DNA of 64,000 bases from Hyphomicrobiales bacterium (GTDB lineage Bacteria; Pseudomonadota; Alphaproteobacteria; Rhizobiales; Rhizobiaceae). How positions within the stretch are numbered: the first letter of the stretch is position 1; every line of letters starts with the position of its first letter. Made by a program: the position numbers and the translations under genes. Below are positions 45,992 to 55,782 of this stretch, one piece after another. The notes beneath the pieces were generated by a model. It was given only the letters and a program-made list of their open reading frames with translations, did not search any database and was not told where the DNA came from. The stretch is taken from assembly GCA_021775455.1 (NCBI GenBank), contig JAJFHU010000028.1:1-64000 (forward strand), written 5' to 3'.

Positions 45992-47151
45992 AAGATCAGA
46001 ACTCTCCAGTGGTCTTTTTTTATGTGCAGCACTTGCTCGGGATTGGCCACGCCTTTCGTGCAGCAAGGGTTGCCCGTGCGCTTACTCAATCAGGTTTCAA
46101 GGTGCATCTGATATGGGGCGGAACAACAGTATCCAATCTTGATTTGACAGGGTTGGAAGTAAAACGGCTGACACCAGTTCGGGCAGGGAATGCAGAATTC
46201 AGTGAACTGGTTCATGAAGATGGTCGAACGTTTACAGATCAAGACAAGAATTTTCGAAAAGAACAGTTGATTAGCCATTATCGTGAAGTTGACCCTGATA
46301 TTCTGATCACTGAGGCATTTCCCTTTGGAAGAAGGCAAATGCGTTTCGAACTTTTGCCGCTACTGGAAGCGGCAACTTCTTCGTCAAAGAAGCCATTGGT
46401 AGTGTCCTCAATCCGGGACATCATGCAGGAAGGAAGACGTGAAAAGGCTGTTCGGGAATCGCTGGATGCTGTTCATGACCGGTTTGATTTAGTACTCGTT
46501 CACGGTGATCCCTCTTTGGTCCGGATCGAAGACACACTGCAAGGTGCCGGTGAAATTTTGGCCAAAATTCGTTACACTGGCTTGGTCACTCCACACATAG
46601 CCCCCATCGGAAAAGCCGAAGCTGAGCAGGTGGACGTTTTGGTTTCTGCAGGAGGTGGTGCAGTAGGGTTTCAATTGATGGAGGCAGCGAAATCAGCCAT
46701 GGCTTTTTCAAAGAAATTTCCCCGGAACTGGTGCTTGTCTGCAGGAACTGAACTCCCGGAAACTGATTTTCAGAAGCTCTGTGAAGATTGCCCCACCGGA
46801 ATGAGAATTGTTCGTTTCTTGCCAGATACCTTGCAAGCCATGCAGGCTTGCAAGGTTTCAGTTTCCCGCTCAGGCTATAATACAGTGGCTGATTTACTTA
46901 GGGCAAAATGTGCTGCAGTGCTTGTGCCGTTTACCGGAGGCAGAGAGACTGAACAGTTGAAGCGTGCCGAATTGATGGCTGCCAAAGGGGTGGCACTCAT
47001 GATACATCCAGATGAACTATCGCCGCAGAAGCTGGCCGAAACTGTAGATCAGGCTTCTGAAACAGATAGAGCGAAAACAAGCCTGCAACTCAATGGCGCA
47101 ATCCGTTCTGCAGAAATTTTGTTGGCAGAATTTCAGTTGCGTAATTCGTAA
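45988..47151 (+). CDS. Predicted glycosyltransferase, COG4671/MurG-like (second copy)
   Basis: A 387-residue relative of the protein encoded at 43480. The acceptor loop reads LLGIGHAFRAARVARAL (about 16-32), the donor domain VLVSAGGGAVGF and SRSGYNTVADLLRAKCAAVLVPF (about 288-310). The two copies flank the WcaL-like enzyme, so they probably act in turn on the same glycan. ATG 45988 overlaps the previous stop. The end is five bases from the convergent cysNC stop, and no terminator is visible. Confidence 0.78.
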   Translation: MKDQNSPVVFFYVQHLLGIGHAFRAARVARALTQSGFKVHLIWGGTTVSNLDLTGLEVKRLTPVRAGNAEFSELVHEDGRTFTDQDKNFRKEQLISHYREVDPDILITEAFPFGRRQMRFELLPLLEAATSSSKKPLVVSSIRDIMQEGRREKAVRESLDAVHDRFDLVLVHGDPSLVRIEDTLQGAGEILAKIRYTGLVTPHIAPIGKAEAEQVDVLVSAGGGAVGFQLMEAAKSAMAFSKKFPRNWCLSAGTELPETDFQKLCEDCPTGMRIVRFLPDTLQAMQACKVSVSRSGYNTVADLLRAKCAAVLVPFTGGRETEQLKRAELMAAKGVALMIHPDELSPQKLAETVDQASETDRAKTSLQLNGAIRSAEILLAEFQLRNS

Positions 47152-47155
47152 CTGA

Positions 47156-49006
47156 TTAATTCTTGTCCAGTTGAGATAAAACTTCTTCGACCAGAATTTC
47201 TACTCCCTGTTCCCCGGCCTTGAGCCAAATTTCCGGTTTTTCGGGCGCTTCATAAGGTGAATCAATCCCCGTGAAGTTCTTCAGCTTGCCATCGCGAGCC
47301 TTTTTATAGAGTCCCTTGACATCACGCGCCTCGCAAATTTCCAGGGGAGTATCCACAAAAACTTCCAGGAATTCATCTGCATCCACCAGTTTGCGCACCA
47401 TTTCTCGTTCGGCCTTGAATGGTGAAATGAAGGATACAAGCACAATTAGTCCGGCATCAACCATCAGTTTTGCCACTTCGCCAACTCGGCGAATATTTTC
47501 AACCCGGTCTTGATCCGTGAATCCCAAATCATGATTGAGGCCATGACGGACATTGTCCCCGTCAAGGAGGTATGTCCTGCGACCCATTGCAACCAGACGT
47601 TGCTCCAGCATGTCGGCGATCGTTGATTTTCCAGAGCCGGAAAGGCCGGTGAACCATACAATCACAGGCCTTTGTCCGTTCAAACGCGCCCGATGTTGCT
47701 TGCTTACCCGCGTTTCCTGCCAAACTATGTTGCTGGCACGGCGCAATGCAAAATCGATTACACCGGCGCCAACGGTAGCATTTGTGTATCTGTCAATGAG
47801 AACAAACGATCCTGTTTGCCGATTTTTGGTGTAAGGATCGAATGCAACCGCTCTATCGAGAGATAATTTGCAGTAACCTATCTCGTTGAGTTCCAGGCGT
47901 TTGGATGCAATCTTCTTTCCGGTATTTGTGTCTGTGCGGTGGACCAGATCAGTAATTTGCGCAGTGCATGACATTGAGTGGAATTTGATTGAGTACGGGC
48001 GTTCCGGCAACATTGCCTCTTCGTTCATCCATACAATGTGAGCGGCAAGCTGATCCGAAACCGTTGCTTCCTCGCCTGCTTTACAAACAATATCCCCTCG
48101 GCTGATGTCAATTTCATCGTCCAGAAGCAGCGTTACAGCCTGATGCGAGTTCGCGACATCCACATTTCCTGAAGGTCCGAGAATGGATTTCACTGTGCTT
48201 GTCTTTGCAGATGGGAAAACCTGTATTTTGTCGCCTGTTTTTATGTTTCCAGATGCGATGTTTCCGCAAAATCCGCGAAAATCGGAACTTGGCCTGTTCA
48301 CATACTGTACCGGAAGGCGGAATTCAGAACTTTCGGCAACGTCTTCAATTTGAGCTTCTTCAAGTAGCGTTACCAGGGGTTTGCCCTTGTACCAGCCCAT
48401 TGCTTTGGATGGCTTGAATACGTTGTCGCCATTTAATGCAGATACCGGAATGCAATCAGTGTGAAGAATATCCAGATCATTTGAAAATTCTCGAAACTCT
48501 TCAGCAATCTGGTTGAAGATTTTCTCATTGTGGTCAACGATATCCATTTTGTTAACGGCAAGAACACAATGGCGAATTCCCAAAAGGGATACAATTCGTG
48601 CATGCCTGCGGGTTTGTGGCAACAAACCAGTCTCCGCATTTACAAGCAGAATGGCGAGGTCTGAATTTGATGCAGCAGTTGCCATATTGCGGGTGTATTG
48701 CTCATGTCCCGGTGCATCGGCGGCGATGAATGAACGTCTTGGTGTTGAAAAATACCGATAAGCAACATCAATCGTAATACCCTGCTCACGTTCTGCCTGA
48801 AGACCATCAAGTAGTAACGCAAGGTCTGCATTCTCGCCTTGCGTTCCAAATTTGCTGCTCTCATTTTCAACAGCACTCATTTGGTCGTCAAATATCGAAC
48901 TTGATTCATAAAGCAAACGTCCAAGCAAAGTCGATTTGCCATCATCAACCGAACCACACGTCAAGAATCGCAGGCGAGGAAGTTGTTTAGCTGTTTTGAT
49001 GTTCAT
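47156..49006 (-). CDS. cysNC: Sulfate adenylyltransferase GTPase/APS kinase fusion CysNC
   Basis: A 616-residue fusion. The CysN part (about 1-430) is an EF-Tu-like GTPase: G1 GSVDDGKST (18-26), [12 protein letters not shown] and NKMD. The CysC part (446-616) has P-loop GLSGSGKST (454-462) and [15 protein letters not shown]. Together with CysD it makes APS from sulfate and ATP and then phosphorylates it to PAPS. NodQ of rhizobia has the same build. It follows cysD with a one-base overlap. Confidence 0.94.
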   Translation of the reverse strand: MNIKTAKQLPRLRFLTCGSVDDGKSTLLGRLLYESSSIFDDQMSAVENESSKFGTQGENADLALLLDGLQAEREQGITIDVAYRYFSTPRRSFIAADAPGHEQYTRNMATAASNSDLAILLVNAETGLLPQTRRHARIVSLLGIRHCVLAVNKMDIVDHNEKIFNQIAEEFREFSNDLDILHTDCIPVSALNGDNVFKPSKAMGWYKGKPLVTLLEEAQIEDVAESSEFRLPVQYVNRPSSDFRGFCGNIASGNIKTGDKIQVFPSAKTSTVKSILGPSGNVDVANSHQAVTLLLDDEIDISRGDIVCKAGEEATVSDQLAAHIVWMNEEAMLPERPYSIKFHSMSCTAQITDLVHRTDTNTGKKIASKRLELNEIGYCKLSLDRAVAFDPYTKNRQTGSFVLIDRYTNATVGAGVIDFALRRASNIVWQETRVSKQHRARLNGQRPVIVWFTGLSGSGKSTIADMLEQRLVAMGRRTYLLDGDNVRHGLNHDLGFTDQDRVENIRRVGEVAKLMVDAGLIVLVSFISPFKAEREMVRKLVDADEFLEVFVDTPLEICEARDVKGLYKKARDGKLKNFTGIDSPYEAPEKPEIWLKAGEQGVEILVEEVLSQLDKN

Positions 49007-49917
49007 CAGAAGTAACCCTCGCGTTTCTTCTGCTCCATTGCACCAATTTGGTCACGATCAATCATTCGTCCCTGGCGTTCAGAGGAAGTGTTGAGTTGAA
49101 GTTCCGTCACGATTTCTTCGACTGTCGTCGCGTCAGACTCAATTGCCCCAGTGAGCGGATAACACCCAAGGGTACGAAACCGTACGCGTTTCATTTCCGG
49201 ATTTTCACCTGGTTCAAGAGGCATGCGTTCGTCATCAACCATGATCATCATGCCGTCGCGATTCACAACTGGCCGCCCTGCCGCAAAATACAAAGGCACC
49301 AGCGGAATATTCTCCCTCAAAATGTAACTCCACACATCAAATTCAGTCCAGTTGGATAGTGGAAATACCCGGACACTCTCTCCTTTGGAAATGCGTGTAT
49401 TGTATAAATTCCATAACTCGGGACGTTGATTTTTAGGATCCCACTGTTGTGCTGCATTGCGAAACGAAAAAATCCGCTCCTTGGCTCTGGATTTTTCTTC
49501 GTCTCTGCGGGCACCGCCAAATGCAGCATCAAACTTGTGCTCCTTCAGCACCTGCTTTAATGCCTCGGTTTTCATGATATCGGTGTGAACCTTCGACCCA
49601 TGCGTAAATGGTCCGACATCTTTGGCGACCCCTTCGGCATTGATGTGGGTAATCAGCTTCAGTCCCAGACGCTTCACTTCCGCATCGCGAAATGAAATCA
49701 TCTCCTTGAATTTCCACGTGGTATCCACGTGCAGCAACGGGAACGGTAGTTTCCCCGGCGCAAAAGCTTTCATTGCAAGATGCAACATGACCGCTGAATC
49801 TTTGCCAATCGAGTAAAGCATGACCGGATTGGAGAATGTGGCTGCCACTTCCCTAATGATATGGATACTTTCCGATTCCAGATAATCAAGATTGTCTGAC
49901 AAAAGAATGCCCTTCAA
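49006..49917 (-). CDS. cysD: Sulfate adenylyltransferase subunit CysD
   Basis: A 303-residue subunit of the PP-loop ATPase family. Seen: [16 protein letters not shown] (PP-loop SxGKDS, about 33-48), [32 protein letters not shown], and [12 protein letters not shown]. It adenylates sulfate while CysN hydrolyses GTP. The operon lacks a PAPS reductase or siroheme genes inside the window, so PAPS may serve cysteine synthesis or sulfation of surface glycans made by the neighbouring transferases. Confidence 0.94.
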   Translation of the reverse strand: MKGILLSDNLDYLESESIHIIREVAATFSNPVMLYSIGKDSAVMLHLAMKAFAPGKLPFPLLHVDTTWKFKEMISFRDAEVKRLGLKLITHINAEGVAKDVGPFTHGSKVHTDIMKTEALKQVLKEHKFDAAFGGARRDEEKSRAKERIFSFRNAAQQWDPKNQRPELWNLYNTRISKGESVRVFPLSNWTEFDVWSYILRENIPLVPLYFAAGRPVVNRDGMMIMVDDERMPLEPGENPEMKRVRFRTLGCYPLTGAIESDATTVEEIVTELQLNTSSERQGRMIDRDQIGAMEQKKREGYF

Positions 49918-50194
49918 AAATTTGCATGATATCGAGATAATTTAACTTTCGCAGGCCGGGATCTCGTGTGGGATCAGATAGCGAATTCCTGCAGAAAAGA
50001 GAAGTAAAAACTGATTTTGAAACTAGTTCCATATGAGTTGTTCTCGGTAATAATGTTGGGAATAAACTTGGCTTGTACTGGAGCCACTTTCCTTTTCAGA
50101 TTAAGCTGATAGGCTCGAATCATTGGCACCGGGGCAAGTTTACAATTTTGCCTTCACGTTTTGAGGTAATTGATGTGCCAGGGGAGGGATAACT

Positions 50195-50674
50195 ATTCGC
50201 GCGATCGGACTCGCATTCGTTCTATTGGCATTTTGGCTGCTCATGTCGGGGTTGTACAAAACGCTGCTCGTTTCACTTGCCATAATTTCGGTTTGTCTGT
50301 CCGTCTGGTTTTCAATGCGAATGGACAAGGTTGACGGAAGCCATCTTGCCTATCGGTTGCGTCCGTTGCGATTGATTGGATATACCGCTTGGTTGCTGGT
50401 GGAAATTATCAAAGCAAACTGGGCTGTTACAAGGATAATTATTTCGTCAAAGATGCCAATCAGACAAAAACTGTTCAATGTTCCCGCATCGCAAACAACG
50501 GACATTGCGCAAGTAATTTTTGCCAATTCGATAACCCTTACACCCGGCACGATTACCGTTGAAACCGAACAGGCACATTTTTTGGTTCACGCTTTGTCGT
50601 TCAATGACACAGATATGGACAGCCTCGCGGATATGGACCGACGTGTGACAGCAGTAGAAGCAGAAGGAGAGTAG
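50195..50674 (+). CDS. mrpE: Mrp antiporter subunit E (probable ATT start)
   Basis: About 159 residues. After three helices (about 5-55) comes a cytoplasmic domain with ITLTPGTITVE (about 115-125), the MrpE hallmark. The open frame runs from a stop at 50171. No ATG, GTG or TTG lies between it and TTG 50225, which would lose the first ten residues and has no ribosome site. In contrast ATT 50195 sits six bases after AGGGGAGGG (50180-50188) and gives R-A-I-G-L-A-F after the start, as in family members. First gene of the Mrp operon. Confidence 0.85.
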   Translation: MRAIGLAFVLLAFWLLMSGLYKTLLVSLAIISVCLSVWFSMRMDKVDGSHLAYRLRPLRLIGYTAWLLVEIIKANWAVTRIIISSKMPIRQKLFNVPASQTTDIAQVIFANSITLTPGTITVETEQAHFLVHALSFNDTDMDSLADMDRRVTAVEAEGE

Positions 50675-50681
50675 CTACAGG

Positions 50682-50975
50682 ATGTTCGTTGTTGCCGCAA
50701 TTGCTGTAATTGTTGCCATGTTGCTGGTACTGGTGCGCCTCTACGCCGGGCCCACTCTATATGACCGTGTCCTCGCAGTTAACGTATTTGGCACCCATAC
50801 GGTCCTGCTTATTGGTGTAGTGGGATTTTTGACTGGCAGGCCCGACTTTCTTGATATTGCGTTGTTGTATGCGCTGATTAATTTTGTGGGGACTATTGCT
50901 GTATTGAAATACTTCAGATACCGGGCGATCGGCGATGTATCAGCATCAAGCGTCAAGCGTGAAAAGGCCAGGTAA
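50682..50975 (+). CDS. mrpF: Mrp antiporter subunit F
   Basis: A 97-residue protein with three helices. The segment RLYAGPTLYDRVLAVN (about 23-38) and DIALLYALINFVGTIA are typical for MrpF/MnhF. It starts eight bases after mrpE and is part of the membrane core of the antiporter. Confidence 0.92.
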   Translation: MFVVAAIAVIVAMLLVLVRLYAGPTLYDRVLAVNVFGTHTVLLIGVVGFLTGRPDFLDIALLYALINFVGTIAVLKYFRYRAIGDVSASSVKREKAR

Positions 50976-50980
50976 GCACG

Positions 50981-51361
50981 ATGACTGTTTTGATCGAAAT
51001 ACTCAGTTGGGCAACAATTATTGGTGGTGGGATATTTCTCATAATCGGGTCCGTGGGTATCATCCGCTTCCCCGATTTCTGGTCAAGACTCCATGCTGCA
51101 TCCGTGACAGATTCTCTTGGAATGCTGTTGCTGATGTTGGGAATGTGCCTGCAGGCTGGTCTTACCCTGGTGACGGTAAAGCTCGTAGTAATCACGATAT
51201 TTCTCTTTATCACCGGTCCAACAGCCACGCATGCAGTTGCCAATGCGGCGTTGGTATCCGGCTTTTTACCAAAAGGGAAAACACTGCCAATAGAAGAAAA
51301 GAAAACAGCTGGCAAAATCTTGAGACGAAAGTTGAAAAGTAGCAGTAAGGTGAAGCGCTGA
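50981..51361 (+). CDS. mrpG: Mrp antiporter subunit G
   Basis: A 126-residue protein with three helices. GSVGIIRFPDFWSRLHAASVTDSLG (about 22-46) is the MrpG signature (R-x-P-D-x-x-x-R-x-H-A). The basic C-terminal tail is cytoplasmic. It overlaps the next start by one base. Confidence 0.92.
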   Translation: MTVLIEILSWATIIGGGIFLIIGSVGIIRFPDFWSRLHAASVTDSLGMLLLMLGMCLQAGLTLVTVKLVVITIFLFITGPTATHAVANAALVSGFLPKGKTLPIEEKKTAGKILRRKLKSSSKVKR

Positions 51362-51921
51362 TGGAAGCATTCATCACATACACCTTGTTTGCAATGTTGG
51401 TGGCAACGGCACTGGCTGCAGTGCAGTTAAATCGACTGTTTGCGGTTGTGATGCTGTCCGGTGTATTCAGCCTGTTGTCTGCGGTGTTGTTTGTTGTGTT
51501 GGATGCGCCAGACGTTGCATTCACTGAAGCCGCCGTTGGTGCGGGAATATCTACCGTATTAATGCTGGGAACTCTCGCACTTACTTCCAGAACCGAAAAA
51601 TCCTCATCCCGTTCTTCTGCAATTCCGTTGTTGGTAGTTATCGTTACGGGCATTGTTTTGGTTTATGGCACGTTGGATATGCCGAATTTCGGAAGCGCAA
51701 ATACACCAGCCAATACACACATCGCGGCGCAGTTCATTGAGAAAACACCACATCAGATAGACGTGCCAAACATCGTTACCGCCATCCTTGCGAGCTACCG
51801 GGGATACGATACACTTGGCGAGGTGGTTGTTGTGTTTACCGCCGGAATTGGTGTGTTGCTGCTAATTGGAAGGCTGGGGAGGCGGGGAGAACGCCAAAAG
51901 CAAATTGGCAGGGGAGAATAA
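51361..51921 (+). CDS. Stand-alone MrpA C-terminal module (DUF4040, MbhD/E-like)
   Basis: A 186-residue membrane protein. The first half (about 1-80) holds the DUF4040 pattern, including LDAPDVAFTEAAVGAGIST; the second half (about 140-178) has SYRGYDTLGEVVVVFTAGIGVLLLIG. In bacterial Mrp complexes these segments are the C-terminal end of the long MrpA protein; in archaeal Mbh and Mrp clusters they are separate subunits (MbhD, MbhE). Here both are in one short gene. It overlaps mrpG and mrpB by one base each. Annotation pipelines may name it subunit B. Confidence 0.8.
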   Translation: MEAFITYTLFAMLVATALAAVQLNRLFAVVMLSGVFSLLSAVLFVVLDAPDVAFTEAAVGAGISTVLMLGTLALTSRTEKSSSRSSAIPLLVVIVTGIVLVYGTLDMPNFGSANTPANTHIAAQFIEKTPHQIDVPNIVTAILASYRGYDTLGEVVVVFTAGIGVLLLIGRLGRRGERQKQIGRGE

Positions 51922-52358
51922 TGCGGCATCATTTGATCCTGCGCGTTGTCACCAAATTATTGGCTGCTCCAATAATGCTGTTTGCTTTGTATGTGCAGTT
52001 TCATGGAGATTTTTCACCTGGCGGAGGGTTCCAGGCCGGAGTGATTTTTGCTGTTGCCTTTATCTTGTTTGGAATCGTCTTTGGTTTGGACAAGGTTCAA
52101 CAGGTATTCCCAACGTGGATTGTTCACAGGCTGATGGCATTAGGTGCACTGATATATGGAGGAACCGGTGTTGTTACCATGTTGCTCGGTAAAGCTTATC
52201 TCGATTATTCAGCGCTCGCACATCATCCTGAACATGGACAGCACTATGGGATTTTCGCCGTTGAGTTAGGAGTGGGAGTTACCGTTTCTGCAGTGATGAT
52301 TTCTGTTTACTACGCCTTTGCCGGTCGACCGCCGCGTATTAGTGATGAAGAGTGGTAA
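51921..52358 (+). CDS. mrpB: Mrp antiporter subunit B
   Basis: A 145-residue protein with four helices. FALYVQFHGDFSPGGGFQAGVIFA (about 21-44) is the MrpB/MnhB signature, and the ELGVGVTVSAVMI helix near the end also fits. It shares a base with the preceding gene and overlaps the next if GTG 52352 is used. Confidence 0.92.
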   Translation: MRHHLILRVVTKLLAAPIMLFALYVQFHGDFSPGGGFQAGVIFAVAFILFGIVFGLDKVQQVFPTWIVHRLMALGALIYGGTGVVTMLLGKAYLDYSALAHHPEHGQHYGIFAVELGVGVTVSAVMISVYYAFAGRPPRISDEEW

Positions 52359-52795
52359 TCGACCTCATGTATGACTTGGAATTCATTGTCGGACATTTGC
52401 ACTATTGGCTTTTCATTGTATTGATGATGACCGGATTTTACATAGTCGTCTCTCGCGGCAATTTGGTGAAGAAGATTGTCGGTCTCAATATATTTCAGAC
52501 ATCTGTGTTCATGTTTTACATATCCATGGGGAAGGTGGATGGAGGTACGGCGCCGATCTTTCCGGTAGATATGAAAATTGATCCGGCAACTGTCTATTCA
52601 AACCCGGTCCCTCATGTGTTGATCCTGACAGCCATTGTGGTTGGGGTCGCCACCACCGCCCTTGGATTGGCTTTGATTGTACGAATTAGGGAAGATTTTG
52701 GCACAATTGAAGAAGAAGAAATTCTGAAGATTAAACGCAAAATCACAGCTGAAGAAAATCGTGATCACGGTGCTGGCATGGGGGGCAGCGCGTAG
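52352..52795 (+). CDS. mrpC: Mrp antiporter subunit C (NuoK-like)
   Basis: A 147-residue protein related to complex I subunit NuoK, with three helices; GLNIFQTSVFMFYISMGK (about 48-65) and PVPHVLILTAIVVGVATTALGLALIVRI (about 86-113) are the family pattern, including the conserved P-x-x-x-x-L-T-A. Start is either GTG 52352 (overlapping mrpB) or ATG 52367 (five residues shorter). The tail is charged and cytoplasmic. Confidence 0.9.
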   Translation: MVIDLMYDLEFIVGHLHYWLFIVLMMTGFYIVVSRGNLVKKIVGLNIFQTSVFMFYISMGKVDGGTAPIFPVDMKIDPATVYSNPVPHVLILTAIVVGVATTALGLALIVRIREDFGTIEEEEILKIKRKITAEENRDHGAGMGGSA

Positions 52796-54307
52796 ATGGC
52801 TTCCGATGCAACTCATGCAGCAATGTCCCTTCATGACCATTTGCCCCTTTTGCAGGTGGTAGTTCCAATGCTGGCAGCTCCCGTATGCGGGATAATCGGA
52901 AGCCGAAGATTGAGTTGGCCTTTGGCCTTTGCAGCAAGCCTTACTGCCAGCATTATTTCGGTGTTTTTGCTCCTCGATACACTGGATGGTTCCATAATTT
53001 CTTACCATATTGGAGGTTGGGCTCCTCCATTGGGAATTGAGTATCGGATTGATGCCGCAAACGCTTTTGTATTGTTTTTGGTTTCGATAATAAGCTCAGT
53101 AGTTTTGCTTTATGCAAGAACGTATGTGGGCGAAGTTATTTCGGCCAGCAAGCATGTGTTGTTTTATGCTTGTTATTTGCTGTGCTTATCAGGCCTTTTG
53201 GGTGTCGCCGCGACAGGCGATGCGTTCAACACATTTGTATTTCTGGAGATATCATCGCTCAGTACCTATGTCCTCATCGCACTGGGCGCTGAACGGGACA
53301 AACGCGCACTGACATCAGCATTCGATTATCTGGTCATGGGAACCATCGGAGCCACATTTTTCGTTATCGGAATTGGATTTCTTTACATGGCGACTGGTAC
53401 GCTCAACATGGTGGATATCTCCGAACGCATCGCTGATATGCCCGACAATAGAACGGTGAGGGCCGCTTTTGCTTTTATCGTTGTTGGGATGGGCCTCAAG
53501 GTAGCGATTTACCCGTTACATCTTTGGTTGCCGGGTGCCTACACGCATGCGCCATCAGTGGTCACTGCTTTTCTGGCGGCGACTTCAACAAAAGTGGCGG
53601 TGTATGTTTTGTTGCGGTTTATGTTCTCCGTCTTCCAGCCCGGCTTCGTCTTCGAAACCTACACCCTGGAATTTATAATTTTACCGTTTGCTATCCTGGC
53701 AATGTTTGCAGCCTCCATCGTTGCAGCTTTTCAGACCAATTTGAAACGGTTGCTTGCCTACTCAAGTATCGCGCAAATTGGATACATGTTGCTTGGCATA
53801 AGCATGATTTCAAAAACCGGACTGACGGCAACTGTCATTCACCTTTTCAATCACGGCATTACAAAAGGCACCCTGTTTATGGCGGTTGGAGCGTACGTAC
53901 TGCAAACTGGCAATTCATTCTTTGATCGTTTGGAAGGATTGGGAAAGTCCATGCCGTGGACCAGTGCCGCCTTCGTGGTGGGCGGTCTCAGCCTTATCGG
54001 CGTACCGGGAACGGCTGGGTTCATCAGTAAATGGGTTTTGGTCCAGGCAGCACTCGAAAAGGGATGGTGGGTGGTTGCATTATTGATCGTTGCTTCATCA
54101 TTACTGGCCGTAATCTATGTGTGGAAAGCAGTTGAAGTACTCTATATGCGAGAGTTACCAGAGGGGAGCACTCATGTGGAAGCTCCGCTTTCCCTTTTGG
54201 TGCCGATGTGGATGTTGGCGATTGCAAGCATCTATTTCGGAATTGATACAAGCCTTACTTTATCTGCAGCGCAGACCGCTGCCGAAAACCTGTTTCTGGG
54301 GCTGTAG
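52796..54307 (+). CDS. mrpD: Mrp antiporter subunit D (first copy)
   Basis: A 503-residue member of the NuoL/M/N antiporter-like family with about 14 helices. The channel residues appear in EISSLSTYVLIALGAERDKRA (conserved E, about 145-165), GLKVAIYPLHLWLPGAYTHAPS (conserved K, about 232-253) and LFNHGITKGTLFMAVGA (about 350-366). Such subunits carry protons or cations across the membrane. Its ATG follows the mrpC stop directly. Confidence 0.9.
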   Translation: MASDATHAAMSLHDHLPLLQVVVPMLAAPVCGIIGSRRLSWPLAFAASLTASIISVFLLLDTLDGSIISYHIGGWAPPLGIEYRIDAANAFVLFLVSIISSVVLLYARTYVGEVISASKHVLFYACYLLCLSGLLGVAATGDAFNTFVFLEISSLSTYVLIALGAERDKRALTSAFDYLVMGTIGATFFVIGIGFLYMATGTLNMVDISERIADMPDNRTVRAAFAFIVVGMGLKVAIYPLHLWLPGAYTHAPSVVTAFLAATSTKVAVYVLLRFMFSVFQPGFVFETYTLEFIILPFAILAMFAASIVAAFQTNLKRLLAYSSIAQIGYMLLGISMISKTGLTATVIHLFNHGITKGTLFMAVGAYVLQTGNSFFDRLEGLGKSMPWTSAAFVVGGLSLIGVPGTAGFISKWVLVQAALEKGWWVVALLIVASSLLAVIYVWKAVEVLYMRELPEGSTHVEAPLSLLVPMWMLAIASIYFGIDTSLTLSAAQTAAENLFLGL

Positions 54308-54315
54308 GGAAGATC

Positions 54316-55782
54316 ATGGAAATTAACACCGCCATCGTCCTCGCAATCCTGATCCCGACTCTTGCGACTGTCACCAACCTGCTGTTGCGAAATCATCCCA
54401 ATTTGCGGGATGGCACAACGTTGCTGGCGGCAATTGAGACCTTTGCTCTGGTCCTTTGGCTGTTGAACGAAACTGACGGAACGCACTCTGAAACCCTTCA
54501 TATTTTTTCAGTTATGCCTGGGCTCGATATTGCGTTTCACATTGAGCCGTTGGGATTGCTGTTCGCATTGGTGGCTTCCGGCCTTTGGATTGTTACCCAT
54601 ATCTATGCAATCGGATATATGCGGGGAAACAAAGAGAAAAATCACACACGGTTTTTTGCCTGTTTTTCATTTGCGATTGCCGCCACATTGGGCATAGCAT
54701 TTTCCGCCAACATGTTTTCCCTGTTCATCTTCTACGAGGTGCTAACCCTGTCCACCTATCCGCTGGTTGCGCACAAGGGAACCAGAGATGCAAAAAGAGG
54801 TGCCAGAACCTATCTGGGCGTACTGATCGGCACATCTATCGGACTGCAACTGGTCGCTATCGTCTGGACCTGGCTAGTTGCCGGAACTCTTGATTTTACC
54901 GCAGGTGGAATTCTGGAAGGCAAGATTGCGGGGCCAATGGTTATGATACTGCTGGCGCTTTATGCATTTGGTATCGGTAAGGCCGCACTAATGCCGTTCC
55001 ATCGCTGGCTGCCTGCAGCCATGGTTGCACCGACACCAGTTAGTGCCCTGTTGCATGCTGTAGCAGTGGTGAAAGCTGGCGTCTTCACCATGCTGAAGGT
55101 CGGCGTATACATATTTGGTATAGATTTTCTCGCGACAACTGGTGCATCTGAATGGTTGATGTGGCTGGCTGGATTCTCAATCCTGGCAGCATCGGTGGTT
55201 GCCATGACAAAGGATAATCTTAAAGCAAGGCTTGCCTATTCTACGGTGAGTCAACTTTCCTATATCACGCTGGGAATGGCTCTCGCCACTTCAATGGGTG
55301 CTCTGGGTGGTGGCATGCACATTGCCATGCATGCGATGGGCAAAATCACATTGTTTATGTGCGCTGGTGCAATATACGTGGCCACTCACAAAACGGAAAT
55401 CAGCGACATGACCGGCTTGGGCAAGGTGATGCCATTCACATTTGGTGCTTTCCTGATTGGCGCAGTTTCAATAATCGGTTTGCCGCCATTTGGTGGTTCG
55501 TGGAGTAAATGGTTGTTAATGGTCGGCGCGGCGGACGCCGGTCAACAAATAATGATCGCCATCTTGATGATCAGTTCGTTGCTCAATGTTGCATATCTCA
55601 TGCCAATCGTCGGAAAAGGATTTTTTCTGGCAGGTGACGCCAAGAACAAGTCAATGAAAATATCAGAGGCACCATTGTTGTGCGTCTTACCGCCAGTGCT
55701 AACCGCGATTGGTTGTTTGGTGCTGTTCTTCCTGGCGAGTGATTTGCAAGAATTCTTATTACCAATGGTTGCAGGTAGGTGA
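54316..55782 (+). CDS. Mrp antiporter subunit D-like (second copy)
   Basis: A 488-residue NuoL/M/N-type protein, clearly distinct from the first copy. Motifs: FIFYEVLTLSTYPLVAHKGTRDAKRG (E about 138), GIGKAALMPFHRWLPAAMVAPTPVSALLHAVAVVKAG (K about 219), and MHAMGKITLFMCAGAI. It has about 13-14 helices. Two D-type subunits in tandem are not part of the standard seven-gene Mrp set. It ends in an overlap with the next gene. Confidence 0.88.
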   Translation: MEINTAIVLAILIPTLATVTNLLLRNHPNLRDGTTLLAAIETFALVLWLLNETDGTHSETLHIFSVMPGLDIAFHIEPLGLLFALVASGLWIVTHIYAIGYMRGNKEKNHTRFFACFSFAIAATLGIAFSANMFSLFIFYEVLTLSTYPLVAHKGTRDAKRGARTYLGVLIGTSIGLQLVAIVWTWLVAGTLDFTAGGILEGKIAGPMVMILLALYAFGIGKAALMPFHRWLPAAMVAPTPVSALLHAVAVVKAGVFTMLKVGVYIFGIDFLATTGASEWLMWLAGFSILAASVVAMTKDNLKARLAYSTVSQLSYITLGMALATSMGALGGGMHIAMHAMGKITLFMCAGAIYVATHKTEISDMTGLGKVMPFTFGAFLIGAVSIIGLPPFGGSWSKWLLMVGAADAGQQIMIAILMISSLLNVAYLMPIVGKGFFLAGDAKNKSMKISEAPLLCVLPPVLTAIGCLVLFFLASDLQEFLLPMVAGR

